Shown here piece by piece: positions 23,693 through 32,315 of a stretch of DNA of 33,188 bases (the stretch's first letter is position 1; each line of letters begins with the position of its first letter). This stretch comes from Phycisphaerae bacterium (GTDB lineage Bacteria; Planctomycetota; Phycisphaerae; JAAYCJ01): positions 1 through 33,188 of the forward strand of contig JAAYCJ010000118.1 in the NCBI GenBank assembly GCA_012729815.1, in the 5' to 3' direction. The position numbers were made by a program, and so were the translations under genes. The notes beneath the pieces are model-generated. The model worked only from the letters and a program-made list of their open reading frames with translations. It did no database searches and was not told the DNA's origin.

Positions 23693-24564
23693 TGGTCGAA
23701 CTCGACAGCATAGCGGATCGCGTGGAGCGTCTTCCCGCCCTTCCGTCCACCTCGGTGCGGATCATGGAAGTGGCGATGGACCCGAAGGCGACGATCAACG
23801 ACATTCTGGACGTGGTCAAGTACGACCAGAACCTGACCGGGCAGATTCTGCGGCTGTGCAATTCGGCCTATTACGGGCTGGTCCGGCAGATTTCGAGCCT
23901 CAAGGAAGCGCTGGCGTACCTGGGTTCGACCCCCCTGCTGCAGTTGATCATGGGCGTCCACTTCAATTCAATTCTGCAGTCGGCCCAGCCGGGCTACGGC
24001 CTGCTGGCGGGCATGCTGTGGCGGCACTCGGCGGCGACGGGCCTGGCCTCGGAGAAGATCGGCCGGCTCTTTGATCATGAGAAGCCCGAGGTCCTGTTTA
24101 CGGCGGGGCTGTTGCATGATATCGGCAAAGTGATCCTGGGCAATTTCCTGTCGGACCGCTACCAGGAGGTAATGGATCGGCTGAACCAGGAGTCGCTTCG
24201 GTTTCACGAGGCGGAAAAGGCGGTGCTGGGCTTCACGCATGCCGAGGTGGGTGAACTCATCAGCCGGCGATGGCGGCTTCCGGAGCCGATCGTGATGACG
24301 ACCCGCTACCATCACGAGCCACGATCCGAGGGAGAGGCGGACGCGGAGACAAGGACGGTGGTCCAGGTGGTCCATCTGGCGGACTCCCTGGCGATGACGT
24401 TGGGCATGGGCGTGGGCAACGACGGATTGCTCTATTCGATCGATCCCGAGATTGCCCGCGAGTACAAGGTCGATCACAAGACCCTCGAGCGCGTGGGGAT
24501 GGATGTCGTCAGCGAGGTTCAGAAACTGGAAGTCATCTATGTCGGATCAAGAGGGCAGCAGTGA
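23689..24564 (+). CDS. HDOD domain protein in the chemotaxis unit
   Basis: A 291-residue protein. Residues about 15-225 form an HDOD domain, related to HD phosphohydrolases: LPALPSTSVRIMEVAMDPKAT at the start, LLRLCNS-type motif (ILRLCNSAYYG), and LLHDIGKVILGNFL with an intact His-Asp pair. Many HDOD proteins lack full metal ligands and act in signalling or protein binding rather than catalysis. The ATG overlaps the cheD stop by 4 bases (ATGATG, so 23692 is an alternative start). It then overlaps the next response regulator by one base, so it is translationally coupled. A role in the chemotaxis circuit is inferred from position. Confidence 0.83.
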   Translation: MMVELDSIADRVERLPALPSTSVRIMEVAMDPKATINDILDVVKYDQNLTGQILRLCNSAYYGLVRQISSLKEALAYLGSTPLLQLIMGVHFNSILQSAQPGYGLLAGMLWRHSAATGLASEKIGRLFDHEKPEVLFTAGLLHDIGKVILGNFLSDRYQEVMDRLNQESLRFHEAEKAVLGFTHAEVGELISRRWRLPEPIVMTTRYHHEPRSEGEADAETRTVVQVVHLADSLAMTLGMGVGNDGLLYSIDPEIAREYKVDHKTLERVGMDVVSEVQKLEVIYVGSRGQQ

Positions 24565-24983
24565 TGAAACTAGACGTGTTGATTGTCGACGACAGCGCCA
24601 CGATCCGGGCCCTGATCACCAAAGCGCTGCGCCTGTCCGTACCGGATTTGGGGGATGTTCACGAGGCCTCGGACGGGATCGCCACGTTGGCCATGCTGGC
24701 CGACCATACGGTGGACCTGGTCCTGATGGACATCAACATGCCCCGATTGAACGGAATGCAACTGCTCAAGCGGCTGCGGGACAACCCGAAGCTCTCGACC
24801 CTGCCGGTGGTGGTGATATCGACGGAGGGCAGCCAGGAGCGGCTGGCCGAGCTCGATGAGTTCGGAATTGCGGGATACCTCCGCAAACCGTTTCGGCCGG
24901 AGCAGTTGCGGCAAGTGGTGAACCAGATCATGGAGTTTTCCGATGACGGCAAACCTCAAGAACCTGACGGCGGCGATTTCTGA
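24564..24983 (+). CDS. CheY-type response regulator 2
   Basis: A 139-residue receiver with D9/D10, the phosphosite D56 (MDINMPRLNG), T87 and K108. It is longer than the first CheY by a short acidic, Pro- and Gly-rich tail (SDDGKPQEPDGGDF) and has no output domain. ATG 24564 overlaps the HDOD stop by one base, and its own end overlaps the next gene by 41 bases. Its Asn-Met-Pro stretch and Lys-Pro-Phe match typical CheY. It may be a second motor regulator, a phosphate sink or a CheC-linked receiver. Confidence 0.9.
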   Translation: MKLDVLIVDDSATIRALITKALRLSVPDLGDVHEASDGIATLAMLADHTVDLVLMDINMPRLNGMQLLKRLRDNPKLSTLPVVVISTEGSQERLAELDEFGIAGYLRKPFRPEQLRQVVNQIMEFSDDGKPQEPDGGDF

Positions 24984-25422
24984 GATCGTGGAAGAGTTTA
25001 TCATGATGGCGATCGAGATTCCGGAGCCGCCGCCGGCGGTCGACGTGGAAACGATCGGCTGGCTGGACTTCAGCGGGCCGCGGCAAGGCCGAATCACGGT
25101 ACGGTGCGGCAATGCCCTGGCCAGCGCCCTGGCGGCCAATCTGCTTGGCGTGAGTCCGGACGATGCCGAGGCCGGCGCGAAGGCCGGTGACGCCCTGGGC
25201 GAGGTGCTTAACGTGCTGTGCGGCAACCTGGTAACCCGGGTGTTCGGGTCGCAGCAGACGGTTCACCTGTCGGTGCCGACGGTGCTCCCGGCGTGCAAAG
25301 CCCAAGCACATCGGGACCAGCCGGGCGGCCACCCGGAGGCGGTCCTGGAAGAAGCGTGCGTACTGACATTCGATGACCAGCCGGTGGAGTTTCGCCTGTA
25401 TCTCTGGCCGGAGAACCTTTGA
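24943..25422 (+). CDS. CheX/CheC-like phosphatase 2
   Basis: A 159-residue protein with one ExxN helix, DALGEVLNVLCGN (E87, N90, G94, N95), the signature of CheC/CheX phosphatases. It is divergent from the cheX product at 22420 in other regions and has a Pro-rich N-terminal segment EIPEPPPAVDV. The gene begins inside the previous response regulator, overlapping by 41 bases, so the pair is tightly coupled. It most likely acts on that receiver. Whether it is catalytically active is not proven by motif alone. Confidence 0.78.
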   Translation: MTANLKNLTAAISEIVEEFIMMAIEIPEPPPAVDVETIGWLDFSGPRQGRITVRCGNALASALAANLLGVSPDDAEAGAKAGDALGEVLNVLCGNLVTRVFGSQQTVHLSVPTVLPACKAQAHRDQPGGHPEAVLEEACVLTFDDQPVEFRLYLWPENL

Positions 25423-25449
25423 GATCCGATGGCCAAAGGAGCCGAAGCG

Positions 25450-27708
25450 ATGACATCGAACGTGGACAATCTGAGGCAGAGCATTGCGACACTGACGGAC
25501 CTGGCGCGTGGGGCGGAACCGACGGACCTGCCCCAATTGGCCAAGATGCATGAACACATCCAATCGCTTGGACGGTTGGGAGCCGAGTTGCCCGAGAACG
25601 CGCGGGAGCTGTTCCAGACCCTGTGCCGGCAGGTCGCCGACGAGGATGAGCGGATCATCCTCGACGAGTGCGCCGACCCGGTGGCGGCCCTGGAGCGGAT
25701 ACGCCGTGCGGTGGAGCGTCTGGGCGAGCTGGCATTCGACGAGAGCGGCGCCGCCGACGTGGCGCTGCTTGCGGAATTGGTGGAGGGAATGAAGGCGACG
25801 GCGGCCGAGGCGCCCGCTCCGGAACCGGCGGCTCCGGCGGCTGAGGCGCCCTCGCCCGGACCGGCGGCTCCGACTGAAGCGCCCAAAGCATTCGAGGACT
25901 TCCAGCAGGAACCGCTGCTGATTTCGGAACAGGAGTTTGAGTACATCAACAGCTTCCTGTCGGAGTGCCAGGAGCACATCGAGAACGTCGAGGGCGTGCT
26001 GCTGTCGCTGGAGCAGAACCCGGACGACCTGGACAAGGTCAACGAGCTGTTCCGGCCGTTCCATACGATCAAGGGAATGGCCGGTTTCCTGAATCTGCGG
26101 GACATCAACGCCCTGACGCACGCGGCGGAAAACCTGCTCGACCTGGCCCGCAAGGGCAAGCTTCAGCTTCGGCCGCAGACCATCGATCTGATCTTTGAGA
26201 CGCTGGACGTGCTGAAGGTGCAGGTCGAGATGGTGGGGCAGTACGTGGCGGCGCCGAACGGCCAGCCGGTGCCCCAGCCTCCGATCGGCGCCCTGCTGTA
26301 CCGGATCCACGAGGCGGCGCAGGATCGTCCGATATCGCCCGCCGCCGCTGGTTCATCCGGCGGCGACCGACGGCGCCTGGGCGAGATTCTGAGCGAGGAT
26401 GAGGGCACCTCGGCCGCCCTGGTCGGCTTTGCCCTGGAACAGCAGCGAGGCCCGATGGCGGGCAAGCAGATCGGACAGATCCTGACCGAAACCGGTGCGG
26501 CCACGGCGCGTGAAGTCGGCCAGGCCCTGCGGAAGCAGCGGACCCACCAGGAGACGTCGATCCGGGTGGATACGGTCAAGCTGGACAACCTGGTCAACAT
26601 GGTGGGCGAACTGGTGATCGCCCAGGCCCAGGTGGCCCAGCACGATTCGCAACGGAACAGCGGCCGGACCAGCGCCCTGGTCGAACAGGTCTCCAAGATC
26701 ACACGGGACGTCCAGGAGATCGCGATGTCGCTGCGGATGATCCCGATCGCCCAGACGTTCCACAAGATGGCCCGGGTCAGCCGGGACATCGCCCGCAAAG
26801 CGAGCAAGGTCATCGACTTCATCATTGAAGGCGAAGAGACAGAACTGGACAAGAACGTCATTCAGGAGATCTCGGACCCGCTGCTCCACATGGTCCGCAA
26901 CGCGGTGGACCACGGCGTCGAGGCGCCGGACAAGCGGGCGACTCTGGGCAAGCCGCAGAAGGGCATAGTCAAGATCAGCGCCTACCACCAGGGCGGCAAT
27001 ATCGTGATCGAGGTCAGCGACGACGGCCGCGGCCTGGACAAGGACGTGCTGCTCAAGAAGGGTATTGAGAAGGGCCTGGTGGCCCCGGACGCCCAGCTCT
27101 CCGAGCAGCAGATTTACCAGTTGGTCATGGCCCCCGGTTTCTCGACGGCTGAGAAGGTCACCGACATTTCCGGCCGCGGAGTCGGGATGGACGTGGTCAA
27201 GCGCAACATCGAGGGTCTTCGCGGCAAGGTGGAAATCCAGTCGGTCAAGGGCCAGGGCACCACGTTCATCATCCGCCTGCCGCTGACGTTGGCGGTGATC
27301 GACGGCATGGTGGTTCGGGCGGGCAGCCAGAAGTTCATCATCCCGACGCTGACGATCCAGCAGGCCCTGGTGCCGACGCGCGAGCAGATCACCACCGTGC
27401 AGGGACGCGGGCGGATGCTGAATTTGCGCGACAAGCTCTATCCGCTGATCGCGCTGGGCCAGGCGTTCAACATCCCGGAAGCGGTCGCCGAACCGACCGA
27501 AGGGATGGTGGTGATCCTGCAGGCCGACAGCCAGACCTACGGGATCGTGCTCGACGATCTGCTGGGCCAGCAGCAGGTGGTGATCAAGACCCTGGGCAAC
27601 CATTTCCGCGAGATCAAGGGCATCAGCGGCGGGGCGATCCTGGGCGACGGAAGCATCGGGCTGATCATCGAGCCGGGCGGCCTGATGGAACTGCACCAGG
27701 CCGCGTGA
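25450..27708 (+). CDS. cheA: CheA chemotaxis histidine kinase with unusual linker
   Basis: A 752-residue kinase. An N-terminal helical region (about 1-150, with a Pro/Ala-rich stretch) precedes an HPt domain with the phosphorylated H205 in FHTIKGM. Instead of a standard CheY-binding P2 domain, residues about 305-365 hold two similar units, RRLGEILSEDEG...ALEQQ and KQIGQILTETGA...ALRKQ, which resemble the N domain of GspE/MshE ATPases. The dimerisation helices, ATP domain (N484 in the N box, DDGRG 524-528, GRGVGMD 575-581) and a CheW-like domain (about 617-752) follow. ATG 25450 has AAAGGAG 8 bases upstream; ATG 25429 is the alternative. It ends the plus-strand chemotaxis unit. Confidence 0.93.
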   Translation: MTSNVDNLRQSIATLTDLARGAEPTDLPQLAKMHEHIQSLGRLGAELPENARELFQTLCRQVADEDERIILDECADPVAALERIRRAVERLGELAFDESGAADVALLAELVEGMKATAAEAPAPEPAAPAAEAPSPGPAAPTEAPKAFEDFQQEPLLISEQEFEYINSFLSECQEHIENVEGVLLSLEQNPDDLDKVNELFRPFHTIKGMAGFLNLRDINALTHAAENLLDLARKGKLQLRPQTIDLIFETLDVLKVQVEMVGQYVAAPNGQPVPQPPIGALLYRIHEAAQDRPISPAAAGSSGGDRRRLGEILSEDEGTSAALVGFALEQQRGPMAGKQIGQILTETGAATAREVGQALRKQRTHQETSIRVDTVKLDNLVNMVGELVIAQAQVAQHDSQRNSGRTSALVEQVSKITRDVQEIAMSLRMIPIAQTFHKMARVSRDIARKASKVIDFIIEGEETELDKNVIQEISDPLLHMVRNAVDHGVEAPDKRATLGKPQKGIVKISAYHQGGNIVIEVSDDGRGLDKDVLLKKGIEKGLVAPDAQLSEQQIYQLVMAPGFSTAEKVTDISGRGVGMDVVKRNIEGLRGKVEIQSVKGQGTTFIIRLPLTLAVIDGMVVRAGSQKFIIPTLTIQQALVPTREQITTVQGRGRMLNLRDKLYPLIALGQAFNIPEAVAEPTEGMVVILQADSQTYGIVLDDLLGQQQVVIKTLGNHFREIKGISGGAILGDGSIGLIIEPGGLMELHQAA

Positions 27709-27755
27709 GGCAGGCGGCGGCACGCGTCGGACAGCACGCCCGAAGCCGGGACGAC

Positions 27756-27773
27756 CGGACCGCCACCGGTCCG
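27756..27773 (+). terminator. hairpin after cheA
   Basis: CGGACC (27756-27761) pairs with GGTCCG (27768-27773) around GCCACC, 48 bases after the cheA stop and before the hisI promoter. There is no T tract. Confidence 0.4.
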
Positions 27774-27781
27774 CGAAATGC

Positions 27782-27810
27782 TTGCCTTCGACATCTCCCG
27801 CCGGTATTAT
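27782..27810 (+). promoter_or_regulatory. sigma-70-type promoter for hisI
   Basis: TTGCCT (27782-27787) and TATTAT (27805-27810) are 17 bases apart. The start near 27817 leaves a leader of about 43 bases before the TTG codon. Confidence 0.62.
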
Positions 27811-27859
27811 TGCTGATCTTTAGCGCGGCACACACGATCTGTGGTATAGGAGATGTTCA

Positions 27860-28243
27860 TTGCAGGCGTTATCGGAACTCAAGTACGACGCGAACGGTCT
27901 GATCCCGGCGATTATCCAGGACGTGGAGACGCAGGAAGTGCTCATGATGGCCTACATGAATGAGCAGTCTCTGCGGGCCACCATCGAGACGGGCAAGACC
28001 CACTTCTGGTCGCGGTCCCGCCAGAAGTACTGGATGAAGGGCGAGAGTTCGGGACACCTCCAGCACGTCCGCGGCATTTACGTCGACTGCGACCGGGACA
28101 CTCTGCTGATCACGGTCACACAGGAAGGCGGAGCCTGTCACGAGGGGTTCCGCAGTTGCTTCGCCCGCAAGCTCGACGGCGATCAGTGGACGGTGACGGG
28201 CAAGAAGGTGTTCGATCCGGACCAGGTGTACCGGGGTTCCTGA
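27860..28243 (+). CDS. hisI: phosphoribosyl-AMP cyclohydrolase (HisI)
   Basis: A 127-residue enzyme that opens the adenine ring of phosphoribosyl-AMP in histidine synthesis. The metal site is intact: D76, C77, D78, D80 (VDCDRD) and C93/C100 ([10 protein letters not shown]). It lacks the HisE domain, so the pyrophosphohydrolase must be separate. The start is TTG 27860, set by AGGAG at 27848-27852, 7 bases upstream. It is away from other histidine genes and has its own promoter, between cheA and a K+ transporter. Confidence 0.93.
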   Translation: MQALSELKYDANGLIPAIIQDVETQEVLMMAYMNEQSLRATIETGKTHFWSRSRQKYWMKGESSGHLQHVRGIYVDCDRDTLLITVTQEGGACHEGFRSCFARKLDGDQWTVTGKKVFDPDQVYRGS

Positions 28244-28277
28244 TTCGACCCCGGATGGGGCGAGGTCGGCGAGAGTG

Positions 28278-30206
28278 ATGGCTCAGAACCGTCGAGATTC
28301 GCAGCGACCGCTGCTTCCCCGTGCCGCCCGGCGTCGCCGGGCCGACCTGTGGCTGGACGCCGCGGTGGTGGCGGTGACTCTGCTGGCTCTGGCGTCGCTG
28401 GTGGCCGAGTACGGCTTTACCCGCTATCACTACGCCACGGGCGTCTCGTTTCCGATCAGTCCGACAATCCTGGAATGGGCGCGGGCCGGTCAGCTGGTGG
28501 GCGCGCTGCTATTCGCCCTGATCGCCTGGGCGCAATTCGTGGCGACGAGCGGCAAGGTCGAGTACATCAAAGACCACCTGGTCGAACTGGCTCTCGGACT
28601 GGCGGTCCTGGCGGGGCTTGGCACGCTGCTGATGGATGTCCCACTCAGCGGCGGCCGGGAGCTCCTGCTGGTCAAGGGACTACAGGTCTACCTGCTGCTG
28701 CAGTTGATTGCGGTGTTCGTGCGGATCAACGCCCGGTTCGCACGTTCGATCCTGCACCCGTTTCGGATCATCATCACCAGCTTTCTCGTGCTGATCGTGG
28801 TGGGAACGCTGCTGCTGAGCCTTCCCGCGGCGAACTACGCCGACCGCCAGCGGTTCGCCCACTGGCCAAACAATCTCGTCGACCACCTGTTTACCGCGAC
28901 CAGTGCGGTATGCGTGACCGGTCTGGTTGTCCGGGACACGGCGAGCACGTACACGCCGTTCGGGCAGTTGGTGATTGCGACGCTGATCCAACTCGGGGGA
29001 TTGGGCATCGTCATCTTCGGAAGCATTTTCGCCATGCTGGTCGGTCGTCAGGTGAGCCTGCGCGAGGCAAGCGTCCTGCAGGACCTTTACAGCGAGCAAG
29101 CCCTCGGGCAGATCCGGCGAATCGTCGCGTTCATCGTGATCTCGACCCTGCTGATCGAGGCGGTGGGCGCGATCATCCTGTTCGGCATGTGGACTGATCC
29201 GGAATTGGGAACCGTGGAGCGCACGTTCAAAAGCGCCTTCCACGCGATCAGCGCGTACTGCAACGCGGGGTTCGCCCTTCAGGAAGACAGCCTGATCTCT
29301 TACTACGGCCGCTGGCAGGTGTACCTGGCGGTGATGCCCCTGATATTCCTGGGCGGGCTGGGGTTTCCGGTGATGATGAATCTGGCCCAGGTCGCGCGCG
29401 ACCGTCTGGCCAGGCGTCTCGCACTCCGCAAGCCCGGGCAGGACCTGGACCATTTCCGGATCGTAAGTCTGAGTCTTCAGACACGCATCGTGTTGACCAT
29501 GTCCCTGGCCCTGGTCGTAGTCGGGGCCGTGCTGATTTTCGTGCTGGAGACGCCCACGGAGCGCCAGCGCTGGGGCCGGAAGGTCCAGTACGAAGACGTG
29601 GCGATGCGGCTCGACGAAGCGGCGCTGCGGCGGCATGCCTGGCCTCAGCGGGCGCTCGAGTCACTTTTCATGTCGGTCTCGGGCCGCACGGCGGGGTTCA
29701 ACACGGTCGATACCGGGATGGGGCCGATGCGCCCCTCGACGCTGATGGTGCTCGCCGGACTGATGTTTATCGGCGGCTCGCCGGCCTCAACGGCGGGCGG
29801 GATCAAGACGGTGACGTTCGCCCTGTTGATCGCGGGAATCGCCGCCACGCTGCGCCACCGCCGCAGCCCGGAGATGTTTCGGCGAACGATCGCCGAGAGT
29901 CTGCTGCGACGGGCTCTCGTCCTGACGCTGCTGTTTTTCACCCTCGTCTGGACGTTAAACCTCGTGTTGCTGATCACGCACCCGCAGATCAATCCTCTGG
30001 AACTGCTGTTCGAGGCCACCAGCGCCTGCGCGACGACAGGGCTTTCGACGGGAGTCACGCCGCGGCTGAACACGATCGGGCAACTCGCGGTCATCGTCGG
30101 CATGTTCGCCGGGCGCCTGGGACCGCTGACCCTGCTGTTCGCATTGACCGGAACACGGAAAATCGTGCGGTACGAGTATCCCCGTGAAGGTCTGGTGATC
30201 GGATAG
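28278..30206 (+). CDS. TrkH/KtrB-family potassium uptake channel subunit
   Basis: A 642-residue inner-membrane protein of the TrkH/KtrB/HKT superfamily. Four pore loops with filter glycines are visible: TGL (G215), AGF (G331), AGF (G473) and TGL (G588), each followed by a hydrophobic helix. It carries about 160 extra N-terminal residues with roughly four hydrophobic segments before the first pore unit, so it is longer than a usual KtrB (about 450-480). ATG 28278 is used; GTG 28275 is possible. A TrkA-like regulator lies 120 bases downstream on its own promoter, so the two probably form the K+ uptake complex. Confidence 0.88.
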   Translation: MAQNRRDSQRPLLPRAARRRRADLWLDAAVVAVTLLALASLVAEYGFTRYHYATGVSFPISPTILEWARAGQLVGALLFALIAWAQFVATSGKVEYIKDHLVELALGLAVLAGLGTLLMDVPLSGGRELLLVKGLQVYLLLQLIAVFVRINARFARSILHPFRIIITSFLVLIVVGTLLLSLPAANYADRQRFAHWPNNLVDHLFTATSAVCVTGLVVRDTASTYTPFGQLVIATLIQLGGLGIVIFGSIFAMLVGRQVSLREASVLQDLYSEQALGQIRRIVAFIVISTLLIEAVGAIILFGMWTDPELGTVERTFKSAFHAISAYCNAGFALQEDSLISYYGRWQVYLAVMPLIFLGGLGFPVMMNLAQVARDRLARRLALRKPGQDLDHFRIVSLSLQTRIVLTMSLALVVVGAVLIFVLETPTERQRWGRKVQYEDVAMRLDEAALRRHAWPQRALESLFMSVSGRTAGFNTVDTGMGPMRPSTLMVLAGLMFIGGSPASTAGGIKTVTFALLIAGIAATLRHRRSPEMFRRTIAESLLRRALVLTLLFFTLVWTLNLVLLITHPQINPLELLFEATSACATTGLSTGVTPRLNTIGQLAVIVGMFAGRLGPLTLLFALTGTRKIVRYEYPREGLVIG

Positions 30207-30211
30207 AAAGG

Positions 30212-30240
30212 TTGTGCGGGCCGGGGGCAGTGGGTATGAT
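30212..30240 (+). promoter_or_regulatory. sigma-70-type promoter for the TrkA-like gene
   Basis: TTGTGC (30212-30217) and TATGAT (30235-30240) are 17 bases apart, with the ATG 86 bases downstream. The upstream channel gene ends at 30206, so the regulator can be expressed separately. Confidence 0.55.
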
Positions 30241-30326
30241 GGGAGCGTTCCCGGAGGCGAGGTTGCAGCCGGTCGGCGGCGATCCTGGCGGGCCGGCCGA
30301 AAAGGCGTTTTGAGCAGGAACATTTC

Positions 30327-31007
30327 ATGGCGGAGCGAATAGCGGTCATTGGTCTGGGGCGTTTCGGGCGCAAGCTCTCGCAGGCCCTCTCGGCCGCGGG
30401 CGCCGAGGTGATCGCCATCGACAAGTCGCGGACGATCATCGAGGGTATCCGCGACCAGGTCACGTTGGCCATCCGCCTGGACGCGACGGAGGAGGAGACC
30501 CTTCTGGCCCAGGGGATCGACGAGGTGGACGCGGCGGTGGTGGCGATCGGCACCGACTTCGAGGCCAACGCCCTGGCCACCAGTACGCTCAAGGCGATCG
30601 GGGTGCCGAAGGTGATCAGCCGGGCGGGCAGCGAAATCCGGGGCAAGATCCTCAGCCGGATCGGTGCGGACGACATCGTCTTTCCGGAGCACGAGTCGGC
30701 GCTGCGCTGGGTGCACCGGCTGCTGCTGCCTTCACTGATGGAGTCGATCGAGTTGGGCGAAGGGCACAGCCTGGCTCAGTTGCCGACACCCCAGGCATTC
30801 TGGGGCAAGACTCTGGCCGGGATCGATCTGCGGAAGAACTACCAGGTGACGGTCATTGCGATTCGCCGGCCGATGGCGACAGGCAAGTCGCCCGCAGCGG
30901 GAAAACACGAGATCATCACCCCCCTGCCGGACACGGTGATGCAGGAGGGCGACATTTTTTGGATCATGGGGACCAACGAGGCCATCGCCAACCTCCCGCG
31001 AGACTGA
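30327..31007 (+). CDS. TrkA/KtrA-like K+ uptake regulator (RCK domains)
   Basis: A 226-residue cytoplasmic protein. The N-terminal RCK domain has the Rossmann motif GLGRFG (9-14), followed by an acidic residue after the second strand (AIDKS) for nucleotide binding, and a C-terminal RCK_C domain follows from about residue 140. Single-unit length matches KtrA rather than the two-unit E. coli TrkA. It would bind ATP/ADP or NAD(H) and gate the channel encoded upstream. AGGAA precedes the ATG. The phosphodiesterase gene follows after 16 bases. Confidence 0.9.
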   Translation: MAERIAVIGLGRFGRKLSQALSAAGAEVIAIDKSRTIIEGIRDQVTLAIRLDATEEETLLAQGIDEVDAAVVAIGTDFEANALATSTLKAIGVPKVISRAGSEIRGKILSRIGADDIVFPEHESALRWVHRLLLPSLMESIELGEGHSLAQLPTPQAFWGKTLAGIDLRKNYQVTVIAIRRPMATGKSPAAGKHEIITPLPDTVMQEGDIFWIMGTNEAIANLPRD

Positions 31008-31023
31008 ACTGAAAGGAGCGGCC

Positions 31024-31515
31024 ATGCTGGCCGGGATCTTCTCGGATACGCACGACAACCTGACCCAGATCGCCAGGGCGATCGAGGTCTTCCGCCAGCG
31101 GCAGGTGGCGGTGGTGCTGCACGCGGGGGACATCGTCTCGCCGTTCGCGGCCAGGGCGATCGCGGAGATCAAAGTCCCGCTGCACATCATTCTGGGCAAC
31201 AACGAGGGCGAAATGGACGGGCTGCGCAAGGTGCTTCCGCAGTTGACGCACGGGCCGGTCGAGATCAACCTGCAGAAGTGCCTGGTGGCCATGGCCCACG
31301 ATTTTCCGCAGATTCCCCAGGAGTGGCGCGAGCGGGTGGACGTGCTGGTGGCGGGCCACACGCACCAGGCGTTCGTGGAGGTCCGCGAGGGTAAGCTGTG
31401 GGTCAACCCGGGCGAGACCTGCGGCTGGGTCACCGGCCGATCGACGGTCGCGGTGCTGGACACCGAAACCCGCACAGCGGAGATTATCGAGTTGCCGATG
31501 AGCAAAGGAATATGA
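31024..31515 (+). CDS. YfcE/MJ0936-type metallophosphoesterase
   Basis: A 163-residue phosphodiesterase with D8/H10 (SDTHDN), D36 (HAGDIV), N59 (GNNEG), H92 and H112/H114 (GHTH), the full calcineurin-like metal set. Family members hydrolyse phosphodiesters in vitro with broad specificity; the natural substrate is not known. The canonical GNHD is GNNE here, as in the YfcE group. AAAGGAG 6 bases before the ATG is a strong ribosome binding site. It follows the TrkA-like gene by 16 bases and is 2 bases from the next gene. Confidence 0.9.
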   Translation: MLAGIFSDTHDNLTQIARAIEVFRQRQVAVVLHAGDIVSPFAARAIAEIKVPLHIILGNNEGEMDGLRKVLPQLTHGPVEINLQKCLVAMAHDFPQIPQEWRERVDVLVAGHTHQAFVEVREGKLWVNPGETCGWVTGRSTVAVLDTETRTAEIIELPMSKGI

Positions 31516-31517
31516 GC

Positions 31518-31979
31518 ATGAAGCTGCGAGTGATTCTGATCGGAGCGGCGGTCGTGGCGAGTTTCGGGTGCGTGGAGCGGTCGCTGAAGATCACCACTGA
31601 ACCGCAGGGCGCGCTGGTGTGGCTGAACGACCGCGAGATCGGCCGGACGCCGGTGACGGTGCCGTTCGAGTGGTACGGCGACTACGACGTGATCATCCGC
31701 AAGGAAGGGTCCGAGACGCTCAAGACGCATCAGCGGGTCAAGGCCCCGTGGTACGAGTACCCGCCGTTCGACCTGTTCGCCGAGGTCTTCTGGCCGGCGA
31801 CGATTTACGACACCCATGCCTGGCACTTCGAGCTGGCGCCGGCCGAGGAGGTCTCGGAGGAGGCGCTGCTGGACCGGGCGGTCTCGCTGCGGCGCGAGGC
31901 TCGGGGTGAAGCGGCGCCGGTGACCGAACCGCTCGAGGCGCCGGTCGACGAGGCGGTCGAAGAACCGACGCAGGAGTAG
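31518..31979 (+). CDS. PEGA-domain lipoprotein
   Basis: A 153-residue protein. Residues 1-17 are a signal peptide ending in ASFGC with the lipidated cysteine at 18. Residues about 22-65 form a PEGA domain (TTEPQGALVWLNDREIGRTPV), a surface-layer-type beta domain. A charged, Glu-rich tail ends the protein. ATG 31518 is chosen because the preceding AAAGGAA is 7 bases upstream; ATG 31512 is too close. It starts 2 bases after the phosphodiesterase stop and 4 bases before gatC, so the set is one transcript. Binding partner unknown. Confidence 0.85.
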   Translation: MKLRVILIGAAVVASFGCVERSLKITTEPQGALVWLNDREIGRTPVTVPFEWYGDYDVIIRKEGSETLKTHQRVKAPWYEYPPFDLFAEVFWPATIYDTHAWHFELAPAEEVSEEALLDRAVSLRREARGEAAPVTEPLEAPVDEAVEEPTQE

Positions 31980-31983
31980 CATG

Positions 31984-32292
31984 ATGGCCGAGTTGACGCA
32001 GGAACAGGTCCGGCACGTGGCGAAGCTGGCCCGGCTGAACCTCTCGGACGAGCAGGCGCGGCTCTTCGCCCGGCAGCTCGACGGCATTCTGGATTACGTG
32101 GAAAAGCTCAACCAGCTCGACACCGCCGACGTCGAGCCGACGGCCCACGCCGCCCCGCTTCGCAACGTGTTTCGCGAGGACGTGGCCCGGCCGGGCATCG
32201 GGTCCGAACATGTGCTGGCCAACGCCCCGGACGCCGAACCGCCCTTCTTCCGGGTGCCGAAGGTATTGGATCTGGGCGATTCGGGGGCCTGA
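31984..32292 (+). CDS. gatC: Asp-tRNA(Asn)/Glu-tRNA(Gln) amidotransferase subunit C
   Basis: A 102-residue subunit with the conserved start [19 protein letters not shown] and the ending PKVLDLG. GatC wraps around GatA and stabilises the GatCAB complex. It starts at ATG 31984 with AGGAG 7 bases upstream; ATG 31981 is equally possible. It overlaps nothing but is 4 bases from the PEGA gene, so it is cotranscribed with gatA, 23 bases downstream. Confidence 0.95.
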   Translation: MAELTQEQVRHVAKLARLNLSDEQARLFARQLDGILDYVEKLNQLDTADVEPTAHAAPLRNVFREDVARPGIGSEHVLANAPDAEPPFFRVPKVLDLGDSGA

Positions 32293-32315
32293 GACGCGGA
32301 CCGACGGAGAGGGAA

